Shown here one piece after another: positions 26,217 through 34,833 of a DNA stretch of 64,000 nt (position 1 is its first letter; the number at the start of each line of letters is the position of its first letter). The stretch comes from Streptomyces smyrnaeus (lineage in GTDB: Bacteria > Actinomycetota > Actinomycetes > Streptomycetales > Streptomycetaceae). Below the pieces are notes generated by a model. That model was given only the letters and a program-made list of their open reading frames with translations. It was not told the DNA's origin and made no database searches. The stretch spans positions 124,001 through 188,000 of the forward strand of contig NZ_JAFFZM010000016.1 of the NCBI RefSeq assembly GCF_017676345.1, written 5' to 3'. The position numbers were made by a program, and so were the translations under genes.

Positions 26217-28922
26217 TCAGGTGCCGTTCTCGTCCCAGCTGCTCAGCGCGGTGCTGAAGACCTGCTCGCGGTCCGCGTCCCACTCGTCGTGGCGGCTCTC
26301 GACGTAGATGCTGTATTCGGTGCCGTCCTCGCTGACATACGCCTGGTCGATGGCGTGGATGGTGCGGCCCGAGTCGTCCGAGGTGTAGACGAACTCCCAG
26401 CGCGCCCCCGGCCGTCCCCGGAAGGTGTTCTTCGTCAGTTCGAGGCGCTGGTAGCCGTCCCGCTTGCGGGCGCCCTTCTCCAGGTTGCGGAAGTTGTCGT
26501 ACGAGGACTGGCCCGCGTTCTCGATGACGCCGATCCGCAGATAGTCGCCGCCGGTGGGTGCCTCGTAGTCGACCTGGGTGCCTTTCGCCCGGCGCTGCCA
26601 GCCCTCCATGACGCCCACGGAGAAGCCCTTGGGGTCGTCCCTCGTCGTGAAACCGTCGGGCAGTTCGGTGCTCATCGGGGTGCGCGGCGAGCCGCCCGCC
26701 CCGATGTCCGGGCCGCTGTCGTCGTCCGGGGCCGGATCGTCGCTCTGCTCGGAGCCGTCGGACGGTGCGGGCTTCGGCCCGGTGTCGCTCCCGTCGGGCC
26801 CGTCGGTGGACTGCTCGTCCTCGGGGGACTTGTTGCCGGAGCCTTCGGCGGACTCCTTGGACGCCGCCTTGCTGTCCCCCTTGCCGTCGTCGCCCGCCAG
26901 ATAGAAGGCGCCCCCGGCCGCGGCGCCGCCGACCAGGAAGGCGGCGAGGATGAGTCCCGCCCAGGTCAGGCCGCGCCTGCGCTGCGGCGGCGGTACGGGA
27001 CCACCTCCGCCCGGGCCCTGGACCTCGGGGCCGGGCGGGGCCTTTGCGGCGGGACGGGCGGCCCCGGGCTCGTCGGGCTGCTCGGGCTGCTCGGGCTGCT
27101 CGAACGGCGGCGCCGGCAACGGCGAAGCGGCGGAGCCGGGCGGAGCCGTCGGGGCGGGCGGGGTCGCAGGGGCGGCGGGTGCACCAGAGGCGACCGGGGC
27201 GTATCCCCCCGGCCCGTAACCGCCCGGCCCGTAGCCACTCGCTCCGTAACCGCCCGGCACGTGACCGCCGTACGCCGCCGCACCGTGGGCACCCGCGCCC
27301 AGACCGGTGCCGCCCAGGCCCGTCCCACCCGGACCGCCCTTGCCGAACTGGGCCCGCAGGAATGGAACCAGCAGGGTGCCGCCGTAGGACCACAGCAGCG
27401 CGAACAGCAGCAGCTCGGCGATACCGGCCGCGATCTCCCCGTGGGAGGAGAAGCTGTCACCGCCGCCGAAGTCACCGCCGTAGCCGCCTGAGTGGCCGCC
27501 GTCGTAGTCGTTCCCGTAGTCGCCGCCGTAATCGTTGCCGTAGTCGTCCCCGAGGCCGCCACCGCCGTCGATGCCGGGGGAGGGCTCGTGGAAGCGGGCC
27601 TCGAAGCCCACCCCGGCCACCGCGACGACCAGCAGCAGGCCCAGGACGAAGAACCCGGCCGCGAGCAGCTGTTCGCGGCGGTCGACGCTGCGCCGGGCCA
27701 CCAGCGTGCCCAGCAGCAGCGCGCACACCAGGCCGCCCGCCAGCGCGCCCACCACCGCCCAGCCCTGGGCCAGGTCGCTCAACTCGCCGTAGCCGAACGA
27801 CTCGCGCCCCGCGTCCCACTGGCTGATGTCCCACTTCACATCGATGGGAGCCCCCCAGGCCAGCGCGAGGCCGAACGCGCCGACGTTGGGCAGCAGCGCC
27901 ACCAGCGCCCACACGCCACCGGCGTCGACGTCGTCCTCGGAGGCCAGCAGGACCACGAACATCACCACGGAGGCCAGCGCGAGCACGCACACCAGTGCCA
28001 GCCCCGCCGTCCGCAGCGCGCCCACCACCGCGCGCAGGCCGGGCCGTGCGGCCGACCAGGCGTCGGCCCCACCGCGCGTCAGCACCAGCGCCGCGACGAA
28101 GGTGGAGAGCAGGAAGGTCCACAGCAGGGTGAGTCCGGGCGAGGACTCCAGCTCCAGCCCCTCGTACGAGGGAGAGGCGTACAGCCCCAGCGCGAGGCCG
28201 CCCAGGCCGCACAGCGCGCCGATCCGCAGCGCCGCCTCGAACCCGGCCGAAGGCGGTGCCGCCGCCAGCCGGCGCCGCTCGACGCGGGAGGCGACGACGA
28301 GGGCGCCGATCCATACGGCGGTCACCAGCAGCGGAAGGCCGGAGATGTCCGCCTCCCCCGCGATGCGCTCGCCCTGGGTGGAGGTTGCGGAATCGGCCGA
28401 GATGCCGAACCCGCCGCCGACGCCCTGGAGCAGCGCGGCCAGTGCGACCCGCATCCTGGTGCCCCAGCCGATGTCCAGGTCGTCGAGGTCGTCGTTGGAC
28501 CAGATGCCGAGCACGCAGGCTCCCACGAACACCAGGGCCAGTGGCCAGCCGGCGACGCGCAGCGCCCCCAGCCAGTCGCCCTTGAGGGTCCGCGTCAGGA
28601 ACATCCCGAACGGCGTCGGCCGGGCGGGCCCGGCAGGCGGCGGCGGAGGCGGCGTATGACCGGGCTGCGCGGGCGGCGCGTACGCGGGCTGAGCAGGCGG
28701 GGCCGGCTGGAGCGGCTGCGCGGTCACGGTCGGTACATACGTGGGCGGAGCGGCAGGCGCGGGCGGTGCCTCGGGCGCGGGCGGTGCGGCCGGTGCCGCC
28801 GGTGCCTCGGTTGCCGCCGGGGCCGTGGGAGCGCCGCACGACATGCAAAAGCGTGCCTCGGCGGGGGAATCGGCGCCGCACTGCGGGCAGGGCGACGATG
28901 ACGGCGGCGGCGGGGACGACAT
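26217..28922 (-). CDS. Zinc-ribbon polytopic membrane protein with extracytoplasmic C-terminal domain
   Basis: 901 residues, function unknown. Order: zinc ribbon CPQCG...CMSCG (about residues 10-33); Pro/Ala-rich linker; about ten membrane helices; a Gly/Asp/Tyr-rich insert (GNDYGGDYGNDYDGG, near 27470-27560); another helix; a Gly/Tyr/Pro linker (GYGPGGYGPGGY); a single helix LTWAGLILAAFLVGGAAAGG; an acidic Ser/Asp linker; and a C-terminal domain of about 140 residues beginning DGFTTRDDPKGFSVGVMEGW, similar to the PsbP-like domains found behind some streptomycete Ser/Thr kinases. ATG 28922 has GGAGCGCC upstream. Looks like an envelope sensor or scaffold; no enzymatic motif seen. Confidence 0.8.
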   Translation of the reverse strand: MSSPPPPSSSPCPQCGADSPAEARFCMSCGAPTAPAATEAPAAPAAPPAPEAPPAPAAPPTYVPTVTAQPLQPAPPAQPAYAPPAQPGHTPPPPPPAGPARPTPFGMFLTRTLKGDWLGALRVAGWPLALVFVGACVLGIWSNDDLDDLDIGWGTRMRVALAALLQGVGGGFGISADSATSTQGERIAGEADISGLPLLVTAVWIGALVVASRVERRRLAAAPPSAGFEAALRIGALCGLGGLALGLYASPSYEGLELESSPGLTLLWTFLLSTFVAALVLTRGGADAWSAARPGLRAVVGALRTAGLALVCVLALASVVMFVVLLASEDDVDAGGVWALVALLPNVGAFGLALAWGAPIDVKWDISQWDAGRESFGYGELSDLAQGWAVVGALAGGLVCALLLGTLVARRSVDRREQLLAAGFFVLGLLLVVAVAGVGFEARFHEPSPGIDGGGGLGDDYGNDYGGDYGNDYDGGHSGGYGGDFGGGDSFSSHGEIAAGIAELLLFALLWSYGGTLLVPFLRAQFGKGGPGGTGLGGTGLGAGAHGAAAYGGHVPGGYGASGYGPGGYGPGGYAPVASGAPAAPATPPAPTAPPGSAASPLPAPPFEQPEQPEQPDEPGAARPAAKAPPGPEVQGPGGGGPVPPPQRRRGLTWAGLILAAFLVGGAAAGGAFYLAGDDGKGDSKAASKESAEGSGNKSPEDEQSTDGPDGSDTGPKPAPSDGSEQSDDPAPDDDSGPDIGAGGSPRTPMSTELPDGFTTRDDPKGFSVGVMEGWQRRAKGTQVDYEAPTGGDYLRIGVIENAGQSSYDNFRNLEKGARKRDGYQRLELTKNTFRGRPGARWEFVYTSDDSGRTIHAIDQAYVSEDGTEYSIYVESRHDEWDADREQVFSTALSSWDENGT

Positions 28923-29121
28923 GGCGCTCCGATGCGGTTGCGTTCGGGTTCGGCGTTCGGCGTTCGGGGAGAAGACGAACCAGCGCGGCACACAGGGGCA
29001 CCACGCGTGTGCGTACGGTACGAGGGACGGGGTACATCGTTCCGCCGAACGCCCCTGGTGTGAAGGAGATTTATCCAAGCGCAACCGGACATCGGGCCGT
29101 CGGGCCCGGGGAGGTCCCGGT

Positions 29122-29166
29122 GGCGGCCCCCGGGAGGTACGTAGGCCCTCCCGAGGCTCCGCCGCC
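29122..29166 (-). terminator. Hairpin after the sigma factor gene
   Basis: Inner stem CGGGAGG (29131-29137)/CCTCCCG (29147-29153) and outer stem GGCGGC (29122-29127)/GCCGCC (29161-29166), starting just after the sigJ stop at 29172 in the minus direction. Confidence 0.55.
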
Positions 29167-29171
29167 GGGGT

Positions 29172-30068
29172 TCACCGCAGGGTGAGAGAGGTCTGGGATC
29201 CGAGGTGGGTCAGCTTCTCGGGATTGCGGACGAAGTAGAGGCCGGCAATACGGCCGTCCTCGACGCGGACGGCCATGACGCCCTCGATTTCGCCGTCCAG
29301 CCGCATGAAGAACGCCGGGTTGCCGTTGACCACGGTCGGGTCGCAGGTGAGCCTGCCCTCGACCTTGGCGGTGCCGCCGGAGTAGAAACGGACGACCTTC
29401 CGCGCTCCGACGACCGGATGCAGCGCGGCCTTCTTGACGCCGCCGCCATCGCTCAACAGAACGACCTGCGGGGCGAGTACGTCGAGGAGATGCTGGGGGT
29501 CCCCGGTGTTGAGCGCTTGCCGGAACGACTCGACCACCGCCCGGGTCTGGCTCGGGGAGACCGCCTGGCGAGGGCGGCGGGCATCGACGTGCCGGCGGGC
29601 GCGGTGCGCGATCTGCCGGACGGCTGCCGGACTCTTGTCGACGGCGCCGGCGATCTCGTCGTAGCCGATGTCGAAGGCCTCGCGCAGCACGAAGACGGCA
29701 CGCTCGGTCGGCGACAGCGTCTCCAGGACGAGCATCATCGCCATCGACACGCTCTCGGCGAGCTCGACGTCCTCGGCCACGTCCGGTGTGGTGAGCACCG
29801 GCTCGGGCAGCCACTGGCCGACGTACGCCTCCCTGCGGCGCTTCAGCGAGCGCAGCCGGTTGAGCGCCTGCCGGGTCGTGATCCGTACCAGGTAGGCGCG
29901 CTGGTCCTGCACCTGCCCCAGGTCGACCTCGGCCCATCGCAACCAGGTCTCCTGGAGGACGTCTTCGGCGTCGGCCGCCGAGCCGAGCATCTCGTACGCG
30001 ACGGTGAAGAGCAGATTGCGGTGGGCGACGAACGCGTCGGTCGCCGGATCGGTGGCGTGGTCGGTCAT
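29172..30068 (-). CDS. sigJ: ECF41-group (SigJ-type) sigma factor
   Basis: Extracytoplasmic-function sigma factor with sigma2 (LLFTVAYEMLGSAADAEDVLQETWLRW), sigma4 (LETLSPTERAVFVLREAFDIGYDEIA) and a fused C-terminal SnoaL-like regulatory domain of about 120 residues, so no separate anti-sigma factor is expected. ECF41 hallmarks are present: WLPEP in the linker, DGGG in the SnoaL part, and NPEKL near the end (consensus NPDKL). ATG 30068 (298 residues) is taken; the long GC-rich frame upstream is not coding. ECF41 genes normally sit beside an oxidoreductase, carboxymuconolactone decarboxylase or epimerase gene; here it is the flavoprotein just upstream, which has an ECF41-type promoter. Confidence 0.92.
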   Translation of the reverse strand: MTDHATDPATDAFVAHRNLLFTVAYEMLGSAADAEDVLQETWLRWAEVDLGQVQDQRAYLVRITTRQALNRLRSLKRRREAYVGQWLPEPVLTTPDVAEDVELAESVSMAMMLVLETLSPTERAVFVLREAFDIGYDEIAGAVDKSPAAVRQIAHRARRHVDARRPRQAVSPSQTRAVVESFRQALNTGDPQHLLDVLAPQVVLLSDGGGVKKAALHPVVGARKVVRFYSGGTAKVEGRLTCDPTVVNGNPAFFMRLDGEIEGVMAVRVEDGRIAGLYFVRNPEKLTHLGSQTSLTLR

Positions 30069-30227
30069 CTCTCGAACCCCCTCTTTCGCGGCCGCCCCGG
30101 GTTGCCGACGGCCTTTCGAGCGTGCATCCGCGGCAGAACCTCGCGGTGGGCGGTCGGCGGTCGCCGCGCCCGCCCCGGCTGTTCGGTGCGAGCGGGCCGG
30201 ACCGCGACGACGGAACGACGGCACAGG

Positions 30228-30262
30228 TGAGGCGGCGCCCCGCACCACGGGGCGTCGCCTCA
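30228..30262 (-). terminator. Hairpin between NDH-2-like gene and sigJ
   Basis: TGAGGCGGCGCCCCG (30228-30242) pairs with CGGGGCGTCGCCTCA (30248-30262), 15 pairs with a single G-T, loop CACCA. It follows the flavoprotein gene by about 60 bases and would partly separate it from sigJ. Confidence 0.65.
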
Positions 30263-30323
30263 GGCCGTACGGCCCGGACCCGCCGTGAGCCGGCCGGGCG
30301 ACCGGGCGGCCGGCAACTCCCGG

Positions 30324-31529
30324 TCAGGCCACGCGTTCAGCGGTGACGGGCGCCCCGCCGCGCTCGGCCCGCAGCAGCCGTCGGCGCTTGCCGCCTCCTG
30401 GGAGACGGTGCAGGCCGTACGAGCCGGGCTTGCCCGCCTCGTCCGACATGTGCTTGATGATGCCTTGGCACACGGCCTCCTTGAGCTTCGCGCCCGGGCG
30501 GCCGTCGATGGTGAGCCACACCGCGACGTCGGACCGGTTGGCGAACTGGAAGATGCCGTCGCGTCGGCCCAGGCTGATGCACTGGGCGGCGAACGACTGG
30601 TTGAGGGGCGCGGGCTGTTCACCCGCGATACGACTGAGCACCGTGTCGGCGGCCCGGGCGCCCAGCGGCATCGCGGCCTGGCAGCTCATACGCAGCGGCC
30701 GGTCCGACGGGGCGACCGAGTCCCCGGCCGCGACGATGCGCTCGTCGTCCACGCTCGTCAGTGTCTCGTCCGTACGCAGCCGGCCCAGGGCGTCGGTGCT
30801 CAGCCCGCTGCGGCCGGCCAGATCGGGCACACCGAATCCGGCGGTCCAGACGGTCACCCGGCTCGGCACCTCCCGGCCGCCGCTGAGCCGCACGGCGTCG
30901 CGGCTGACCGCCGTCACCCGCGTGTCGGGGCCGTCGAGCACGGTCACACCGAGCTTGGCCAGCCGCGCGGCCACCGAGCGCCGGCCCCGGGGGTGCAGAT
31001 ACGGGCCGAGCTCCCCTCCGCAGACCAGGGTCACCGCCCGGCCCGCCTCCGCCAGTTCGGCGGCGGTCTCGATGCCGGTCGGGCCCGCTCCGACCACGGT
31101 CACCGGGGCCGTCGCGGGAGTGGAGCCGAGGACCGGCAGCAGCCGCTGCACGTCCTCCAGGGTGGCGATCGGGTAGGCGAACTCGGCCGCTCCTGGCACC
31201 TGCGGGTCGGCGCTGCCGCTGCCCACCGCGTAGACCAGATGGTCGTAGCGGACCGTCCCGCCGTCCGCCAGCGTGACGCTGCGTCCGGCCGCGTCGATCC
31301 GCGTCACGGTGTCGACGATCCGGCGGACGCCTTCGGCCAGTACGTCCCGGAAGTCGACGACCGCCTCGTGGGTCCCGCCCACCAGTTGGTGCAGGCGTAC
31401 CCGGTGGACGAAGGTCGGGCGCGGGTTGACCAGCGTCACTGTCACATCGTCGCGCCGCGTCATACGGTTGGCGGCCATGACGCCGGCGTATCCGCCGCCG
31501 ATCACGAGGACATCGGTGTTCTCGGCCAT
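30324..31529 (-). CDS. NDH-2-like NAD(P)H/FAD oxidoreductase
   Basis: 401-residue pyridine-nucleotide disulfide-fold flavoprotein. FAD motif VLVIGGGYAGVMAANRM at the N-terminus, NAD(P)H motif VTVVGAGPTGIETAAELAEAG at about residues 150-170, and TDETLTSVDDERIVAAGDSVAP for FAD binding. The architecture is that of type II NADH dehydrogenases and their relatives, which reduce quinone without pumping protons. The C-terminal membrane-anchoring helix of classical NDH-2 is short here, so another acceptor is possible. ATG 31529 has GGAGGAGACACC upstream. It is the partner gene of the adjacent ECF41 sigma factor. Confidence 0.88.
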   Translation of the reverse strand: MAENTDVLVIGGGYAGVMAANRMTRRDDVTVTLVNPRPTFVHRVRLHQLVGGTHEAVVDFRDVLAEGVRRIVDTVTRIDAAGRSVTLADGGTVRYDHLVYAVGSGSADPQVPGAAEFAYPIATLEDVQRLLPVLGSTPATAPVTVVGAGPTGIETAAELAEAGRAVTLVCGGELGPYLHPRGRRSVAARLAKLGVTVLDGPDTRVTAVSRDAVRLSGGREVPSRVTVWTAGFGVPDLAGRSGLSTDALGRLRTDETLTSVDDERIVAAGDSVAPSDRPLRMSCQAAMPLGARAADTVLSRIAGEQPAPLNQSFAAQCISLGRRDGIFQFANRSDVAVWLTIDGRPGAKLKEAVCQGIIKHMSDEAGKPGSYGLHRLPGGGKRRRLLRAERGGAPVTAERVA

Positions 31530-31563
31530 GGTGTCTCCTCCGTTTCCAGGGGTTCGGCCTCAA

Positions 31564-31590
31564 GACACCGCGTCACCGAGCACTGTGACA
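31564..31590 (-). promoter_or_regulatory. ECF41-type promoter of the NDH-2-like gene
   Basis: On the minus strand: TGTCACA (31590-31584), 16-base spacer, TGTC (31567-31564). The published ECF41 pattern is TGTCACA-N16-CGTC, so only one position differs. It lies 35 bases before the flavoprotein ATG. Confidence 0.6.
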
Positions 31591-31593
31591 GTT

Positions 31594-31609
31594 TGTGAGC
31601 CGGATCACA
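31594..31609. promoter_or_regulatory. Rex/Crp-like palindrome before the NDH-2-like gene
   Basis: TGTGAGCCGGATCACA, perfect TGTGA-N6-TCACA, the same arms and spacing as the site before nuoA. It lies four bases upstream of the predicted -35 box. Confidence 0.5.
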
Positions 31610-31621
31610 CGCCGTGCGGCG

Positions 31622-32320
31622 TCAGCCCCTCGGGCGGAAGCCGCGGTGCAGGGCGACGATGCCGCCCGTCAGATTGCGCCACGCCACCCGGCTCCAGCCC
31701 GCCTCCTGCAGCCGGCCCGCGAGCGCCGGCTGGTCGGGCCACTCGCGGATGGACTCCGCGAGATAGACATAGGCGTCCGGGCTGCTGCTGACCCCCCGGG
31801 CGATCGGCGGCAGCGCGCGCATCAGGTACTCGGTGTAGACCGTCCGCAGCGGCGCCCAGGTCGGGTGGCTGAACTCGCAGATCAGCACGCGCCCCCCGGG
31901 CTTGGTGACCCGCCGCATCTCGGCGAGCGCCGCGTCCACGTCGCTGACGTTGCGCAGCCCGAAGGAGATGGTCACCGCGTCGAACGCGGCGTCCGCGAAG
32001 GGGAGCCGGGTCGCGTCCCCGGCGGTGAACGGCATCCAGGAGTGGCGCTGCTTGCCCTCGCGCAGCATGCCGAGCGAGAAGTCGCACGGCACCGTGAAGG
32101 CCCCCGCCTCAACGAACGGCAGCGACGAGGTTCCGGTGCCCGCCGCGAGGTCGAGCACCCGTTCACCGGGGCGCGCGTCCACGGCGGCGGCGACCGCCCG
32201 CCGCCACAGCCGGGCCTGGCCGAGCGAGAGCACATCGTTGGTGAGGTCGTACTTGGCCGCCACGTCGTCGAACATGGCCGCGACCTCGTGCGGCTTCTTG
32301 TCCAGGGATGCCCGCGTCAC
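31622..32320 (-). CDS. menG: Demethylmenaquinone methyltransferase
   Basis: UbiE/MenG family SAM-dependent methyltransferase, 232 residues; last step of menaquinone synthesis. Motif I VLDLAAGTGTSSLPFVEAG, the family signature FDAVTISFGLRNVSDVDAALAEM and the RVLICEFSHP strand are clear. GTG 32320 gives the standard length and N-terminus (TRASLDKKPHEVAAMFDDVAAKYD); the ribosome site is weak. The gene follows mqnC after 41 bases in the same direction, so these futalosine-route genes likely form an operon. Confidence 0.94.
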   Translation of the reverse strand: MTRASLDKKPHEVAAMFDDVAAKYDLTNDVLSLGQARLWRRAVAAAVDARPGERVLDLAAGTGTSSLPFVEAGAFTVPCDFSLGMLREGKQRHSWMPFTAGDATRLPFADAAFDAVTISFGLRNVSDVDAALAEMRRVTKPGGRVLICEFSHPTWAPLRTVYTEYLMRALPPIARGVSSSPDAYVYLAESIREWPDQPALAGRLQEAGWSRVAWRNLTGGIVALHRGFRPRG

Positions 32321-32361
32321 GTCTGGTGTTGTCCGTCCGGTCGTCAGTTCACGTCGAGTCG

Positions 32362-33567
32362 TCAGTTCACATCGATGAGCGCCAGTTCGGGGTGTGCCGT
32401 ACCCCCGTCGATGGCGGTGGAGGACAGATGCGAGACGGCCCTGTCGTCCACCGGGTCCATCGCCGGGTCGTCGTGCACCACCAGGTGCTCGTACGTCGTC
32501 GCGCGCTGCGCCGGGACACGGCCCGCCTTGCGGATGAGGTCGATCAGCTCCATGCGGTTGGAGCGGTGCTTGGCACCCGCCGAGGAGACGACGTTCTCCT
32601 CCAGCATCACCGAACCGAGGTCGTCGGCGCCGTAGTGCAGCGAGAGCTGCCCGATGTCCTTGCCGGTGGTCAGCCAGGAGCCCTGGATATGGGCGACGTT
32701 GTCGAGGAAGATCCGCGCAATGGCGATCATCCGCAGGTACTCGAAGACGGTCGCCTGCGTCTGCCCCTTCAGATGGTTGTTCTCCGGCTGGTACGTGTAC
32801 GGGATGAAGGCGCGGAAGCCGCCGGTGCGGTCCTGCACGTCGCGGATCATCCGCAGGTGCTCGATGCGCTCGGCGTTGGTCTCGCCCGTGCCCATCAACA
32901 TGGTGGAGGTGGACTCCACGCCGAGGTTGTGGGCGATCTCCATGATCTCCAGCCAGCGCTCCCCGGACTCCTTGAGCGGCGCGATGGCCTTGCGGGGCCG
33001 GGCGGGCAGCAGTTCGGCGCCGGCGCCCGCGAAGGAGTCGAGACCGGCCGCGTGGATGCGCTCGATCGCCTCCTTCGGCGACACCCCGGAGATCCGCGCC
33101 ATGTGCTCGACCTCGCTGGCGCCGAGGGAGTGGATGACCAGCTGCGGGAACGCCTTCTTGATCGCGGCGAAGTGCTCCTCGTAGTACTCCACCCCGAAGT
33201 CCGGGTGGTGGCCGCCCTGGAACATGATCTGGGTGCCGCCCAGCTCCACCGTCTCCGCGCAGCGGCGCAGGATGTCGTCCAGGTCGCGGATCCACACCTG
33301 GTCGCTCTTGGGCGAGGCGTAGAAGGCGCAGAACTTGCACGCCGTCACGCACGAGTTGGTGTAGTTGATGTTGCGCTCGATGATGTACGTCGCGATGTGC
33401 TCGGTCCCCGCGTACCGGCGGCGGCGCGCCTTGTCGGCGGCGGCGCCCAGCGCGTGCAGGGGCGCGTACCGATAGAGGTCGAGCGCCTCTTCGGGAGTGA
33501 CGCGCCCACCGGTGGCGGCGCGGTCGAGGGCGGAGAGCAGGTCGGCTTCCGACACGTGCGCTGTCAC
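32362..33567 (-). CDS. mqnC: Cyclic dehypoxanthinyl futalosine synthase MqnC
   Basis: Radical-SAM enzyme of the futalosine menaquinone route; it cyclises dehypoxanthine futalosine. The 4Fe-4S motif is intact in NSCVTACKFCAFYASP. Features that favour MqnC over MqnE are EYYEEHFAAIKKAFP, GLDSFAGAGAELLPARPRKAI and GADDLGSVMLEENVVSSAGAKH. GTG 33567 follows GGAGGGACGCCACG; 401 residues, normal length. It lies between mqnA and menG on the same strand. Confidence 0.94.
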   Translation of the reverse strand: MTAHVSEADLLSALDRAATGGRVTPEEALDLYRYAPLHALGAAADKARRRRYAGTEHIATYIIERNINYTNSCVTACKFCAFYASPKSDQVWIRDLDDILRRCAETVELGGTQIMFQGGHHPDFGVEYYEEHFAAIKKAFPQLVIHSLGASEVEHMARISGVSPKEAIERIHAAGLDSFAGAGAELLPARPRKAIAPLKESGERWLEIMEIAHNLGVESTSTMLMGTGETNAERIEHLRMIRDVQDRTGGFRAFIPYTYQPENNHLKGQTQATVFEYLRMIAIARIFLDNVAHIQGSWLTTGKDIGQLSLHYGADDLGSVMLEENVVSSAGAKHRSNRMELIDLIRKAGRVPAQRATTYEHLVVHDDPAMDPVDDRAVSHLSSTAIDGGTAHPELALIDVN

Positions 33568-33720
33568 CGTGGCGTCCCTCCAAAGGTCGCACATTCGACA
33601 CATCTCGCCGCTTACCACAGCACAGCGGCGCCGGACCAGCCTACGCCAGGGCCGTCCGGCCGATCTTCCGAGTGCCCCGGGGCCCGGTCGCGGGGCCCGG
33701 CTGCGGGGCTCGATCCGGGT

Positions 33721-34593
33721 TCAGTCCCGGGACTGAGGACGGAGCATCTCCACCCGGACGTCGGGTGGGAAACCGGTCGTGGCGCCGGTACGGCGGGCGA
33801 ACTCGGCGACGCCCTCCAGCTGCCGGGGGCCGAACCGGAAGTCGAGCGTGGTGAAGTACCGCTCCAGGACCTTCGGCTCGAAGATCTCGTAGCGTGCGGC
33901 GTGCTCGGCGACCTGGTCGACCTGCTCCATCGCCAGATCGCGGGAGGCGAGGAAGGCCCGGTGCGTCTCGTGCACCGTCTCCGGGGCCCGCTCCAGGAAG
34001 TCGCGGCGTACGGCCCACACGGCGAAGACGAACGGCAACCCCGTCCACTCCTTCCACAGCCGCCCCAGATCGTGCACCTGGAGATCCTCCTCGGGCAGCT
34101 GCCGCAGATAGGCACGCAGCCCCACGTCGCCGATGACGACGGCGGCGTCCGCCTCCTTCATCATCCGCTCCAGGTCGGGCGGGCAGCTGTAGTAGTCCGG
34201 CTGGACGCCGTACCGCTCCGCGAGCAGCAGCTGGGCCAGGCGGACGGAGGTGCGCGACGTCGAGCCGAGGGCCACCCGGGCGCCGTCCAGCTGGTCGAGG
34301 GGGACGCGGGAGACGATCTCGCACGACATGACGTCGCCGTCGCAGCCCACCGCGATGTCCGGGAGGGCGACGAGGTCGTTCGCGTTGCGCAGGAACTCCA
34401 CCAGGGTGACGGGCCCCATGTCGAGCCGCCCGTCGATGATCATCTCGCTGAGCTTCTCGGGGGTGTCCCGGGTCAGGTCGAGGTCCAGCAGGGTGTGGGT
34501 GTGGACCAGGCCCCAGTACAGCGGCAGACAATTGAGGAACTGGATGTGCGCGACGCGGGGGCGGGTGCGCACATGCCTCGGTTTCGCAGTCAC
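33721..34593 (-). CDS. mqnA: Chorismate dehydratase MqnA
   Basis: First committed enzyme of the futalosine route; converts chorismate to 3-enolpyruvylbenzoate. Periplasmic-binding-protein-like two-lobed fold with the signature VAHIQFLNCLPLYWGL at the N-terminus, DMGPVTLVEFLRNANDLVALP and LGSTSRTSVRLAQLLL. GTG 34593 with GGAGAGT upstream gives 290 residues, near the usual 280-285. About 150 bases separate it from mqnC, so a shared transcript is plausible. It is divergent from the cold-shock gene. Confidence 0.93.
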   Translation of the reverse strand: MTAKPRHVRTRPRVAHIQFLNCLPLYWGLVHTHTLLDLDLTRDTPEKLSEMIIDGRLDMGPVTLVEFLRNANDLVALPDIAVGCDGDVMSCEIVSRVPLDQLDGARVALGSTSRTSVRLAQLLLAERYGVQPDYYSCPPDLERMMKEADAAVVIGDVGLRAYLRQLPEEDLQVHDLGRLWKEWTGLPFVFAVWAVRRDFLERAPETVHETHRAFLASRDLAMEQVDQVAEHAARYEIFEPKVLERYFTTLDFRFGPRQLEGVAEFARRTGATTGFPPDVRVEMLRPQSRD

Positions 34594-34710
34594 TCTCCGG
34601 AGAGTACGCCCCGGTCCGCATCCGGCCGCGCGGGGTCCCTCGGCGGGGTCGTGGGACATGATCCGCAACTCTTCCGCGCCGGCCACCACCGTGCTAGGCT
34701 CAGAGCCAAG

Positions 34711-34739
34711 TTGCAGTTTGGTTTCCCTTGCAGTACAGA
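34711..34739 (+). promoter_or_regulatory. Promoter of the cold-shock gene
   Basis: TTGCAG (34711-34716), 17-base spacer, TACAGA (34734-34739). The expected start near 34746 gives an 88-base leader. GAGCCTGCGG (34738-34747) and CCGCGGGCTC (34757-34766) form an inverted repeat at the 5' end of that leader, followed by TCGTCGTTTT. Confidence 0.6.
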
Positions 34740-34833
34740 GCCTGCGGAGCATGTGACCGCGGGCTCTCGTCGTTTTCAGGCTTCTTTGTGGGTTCTGGGA
34801 GCAGGGACACCCTTATAGGCCCAAGGAGGGCTT

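Noticed and set aside
32320..33601. N-terminal extension of menG across the mqnC region
   Set aside because: The open frame continues upstream only as a shadow of mqnC; GTG 32320 gives the standard MenG length.
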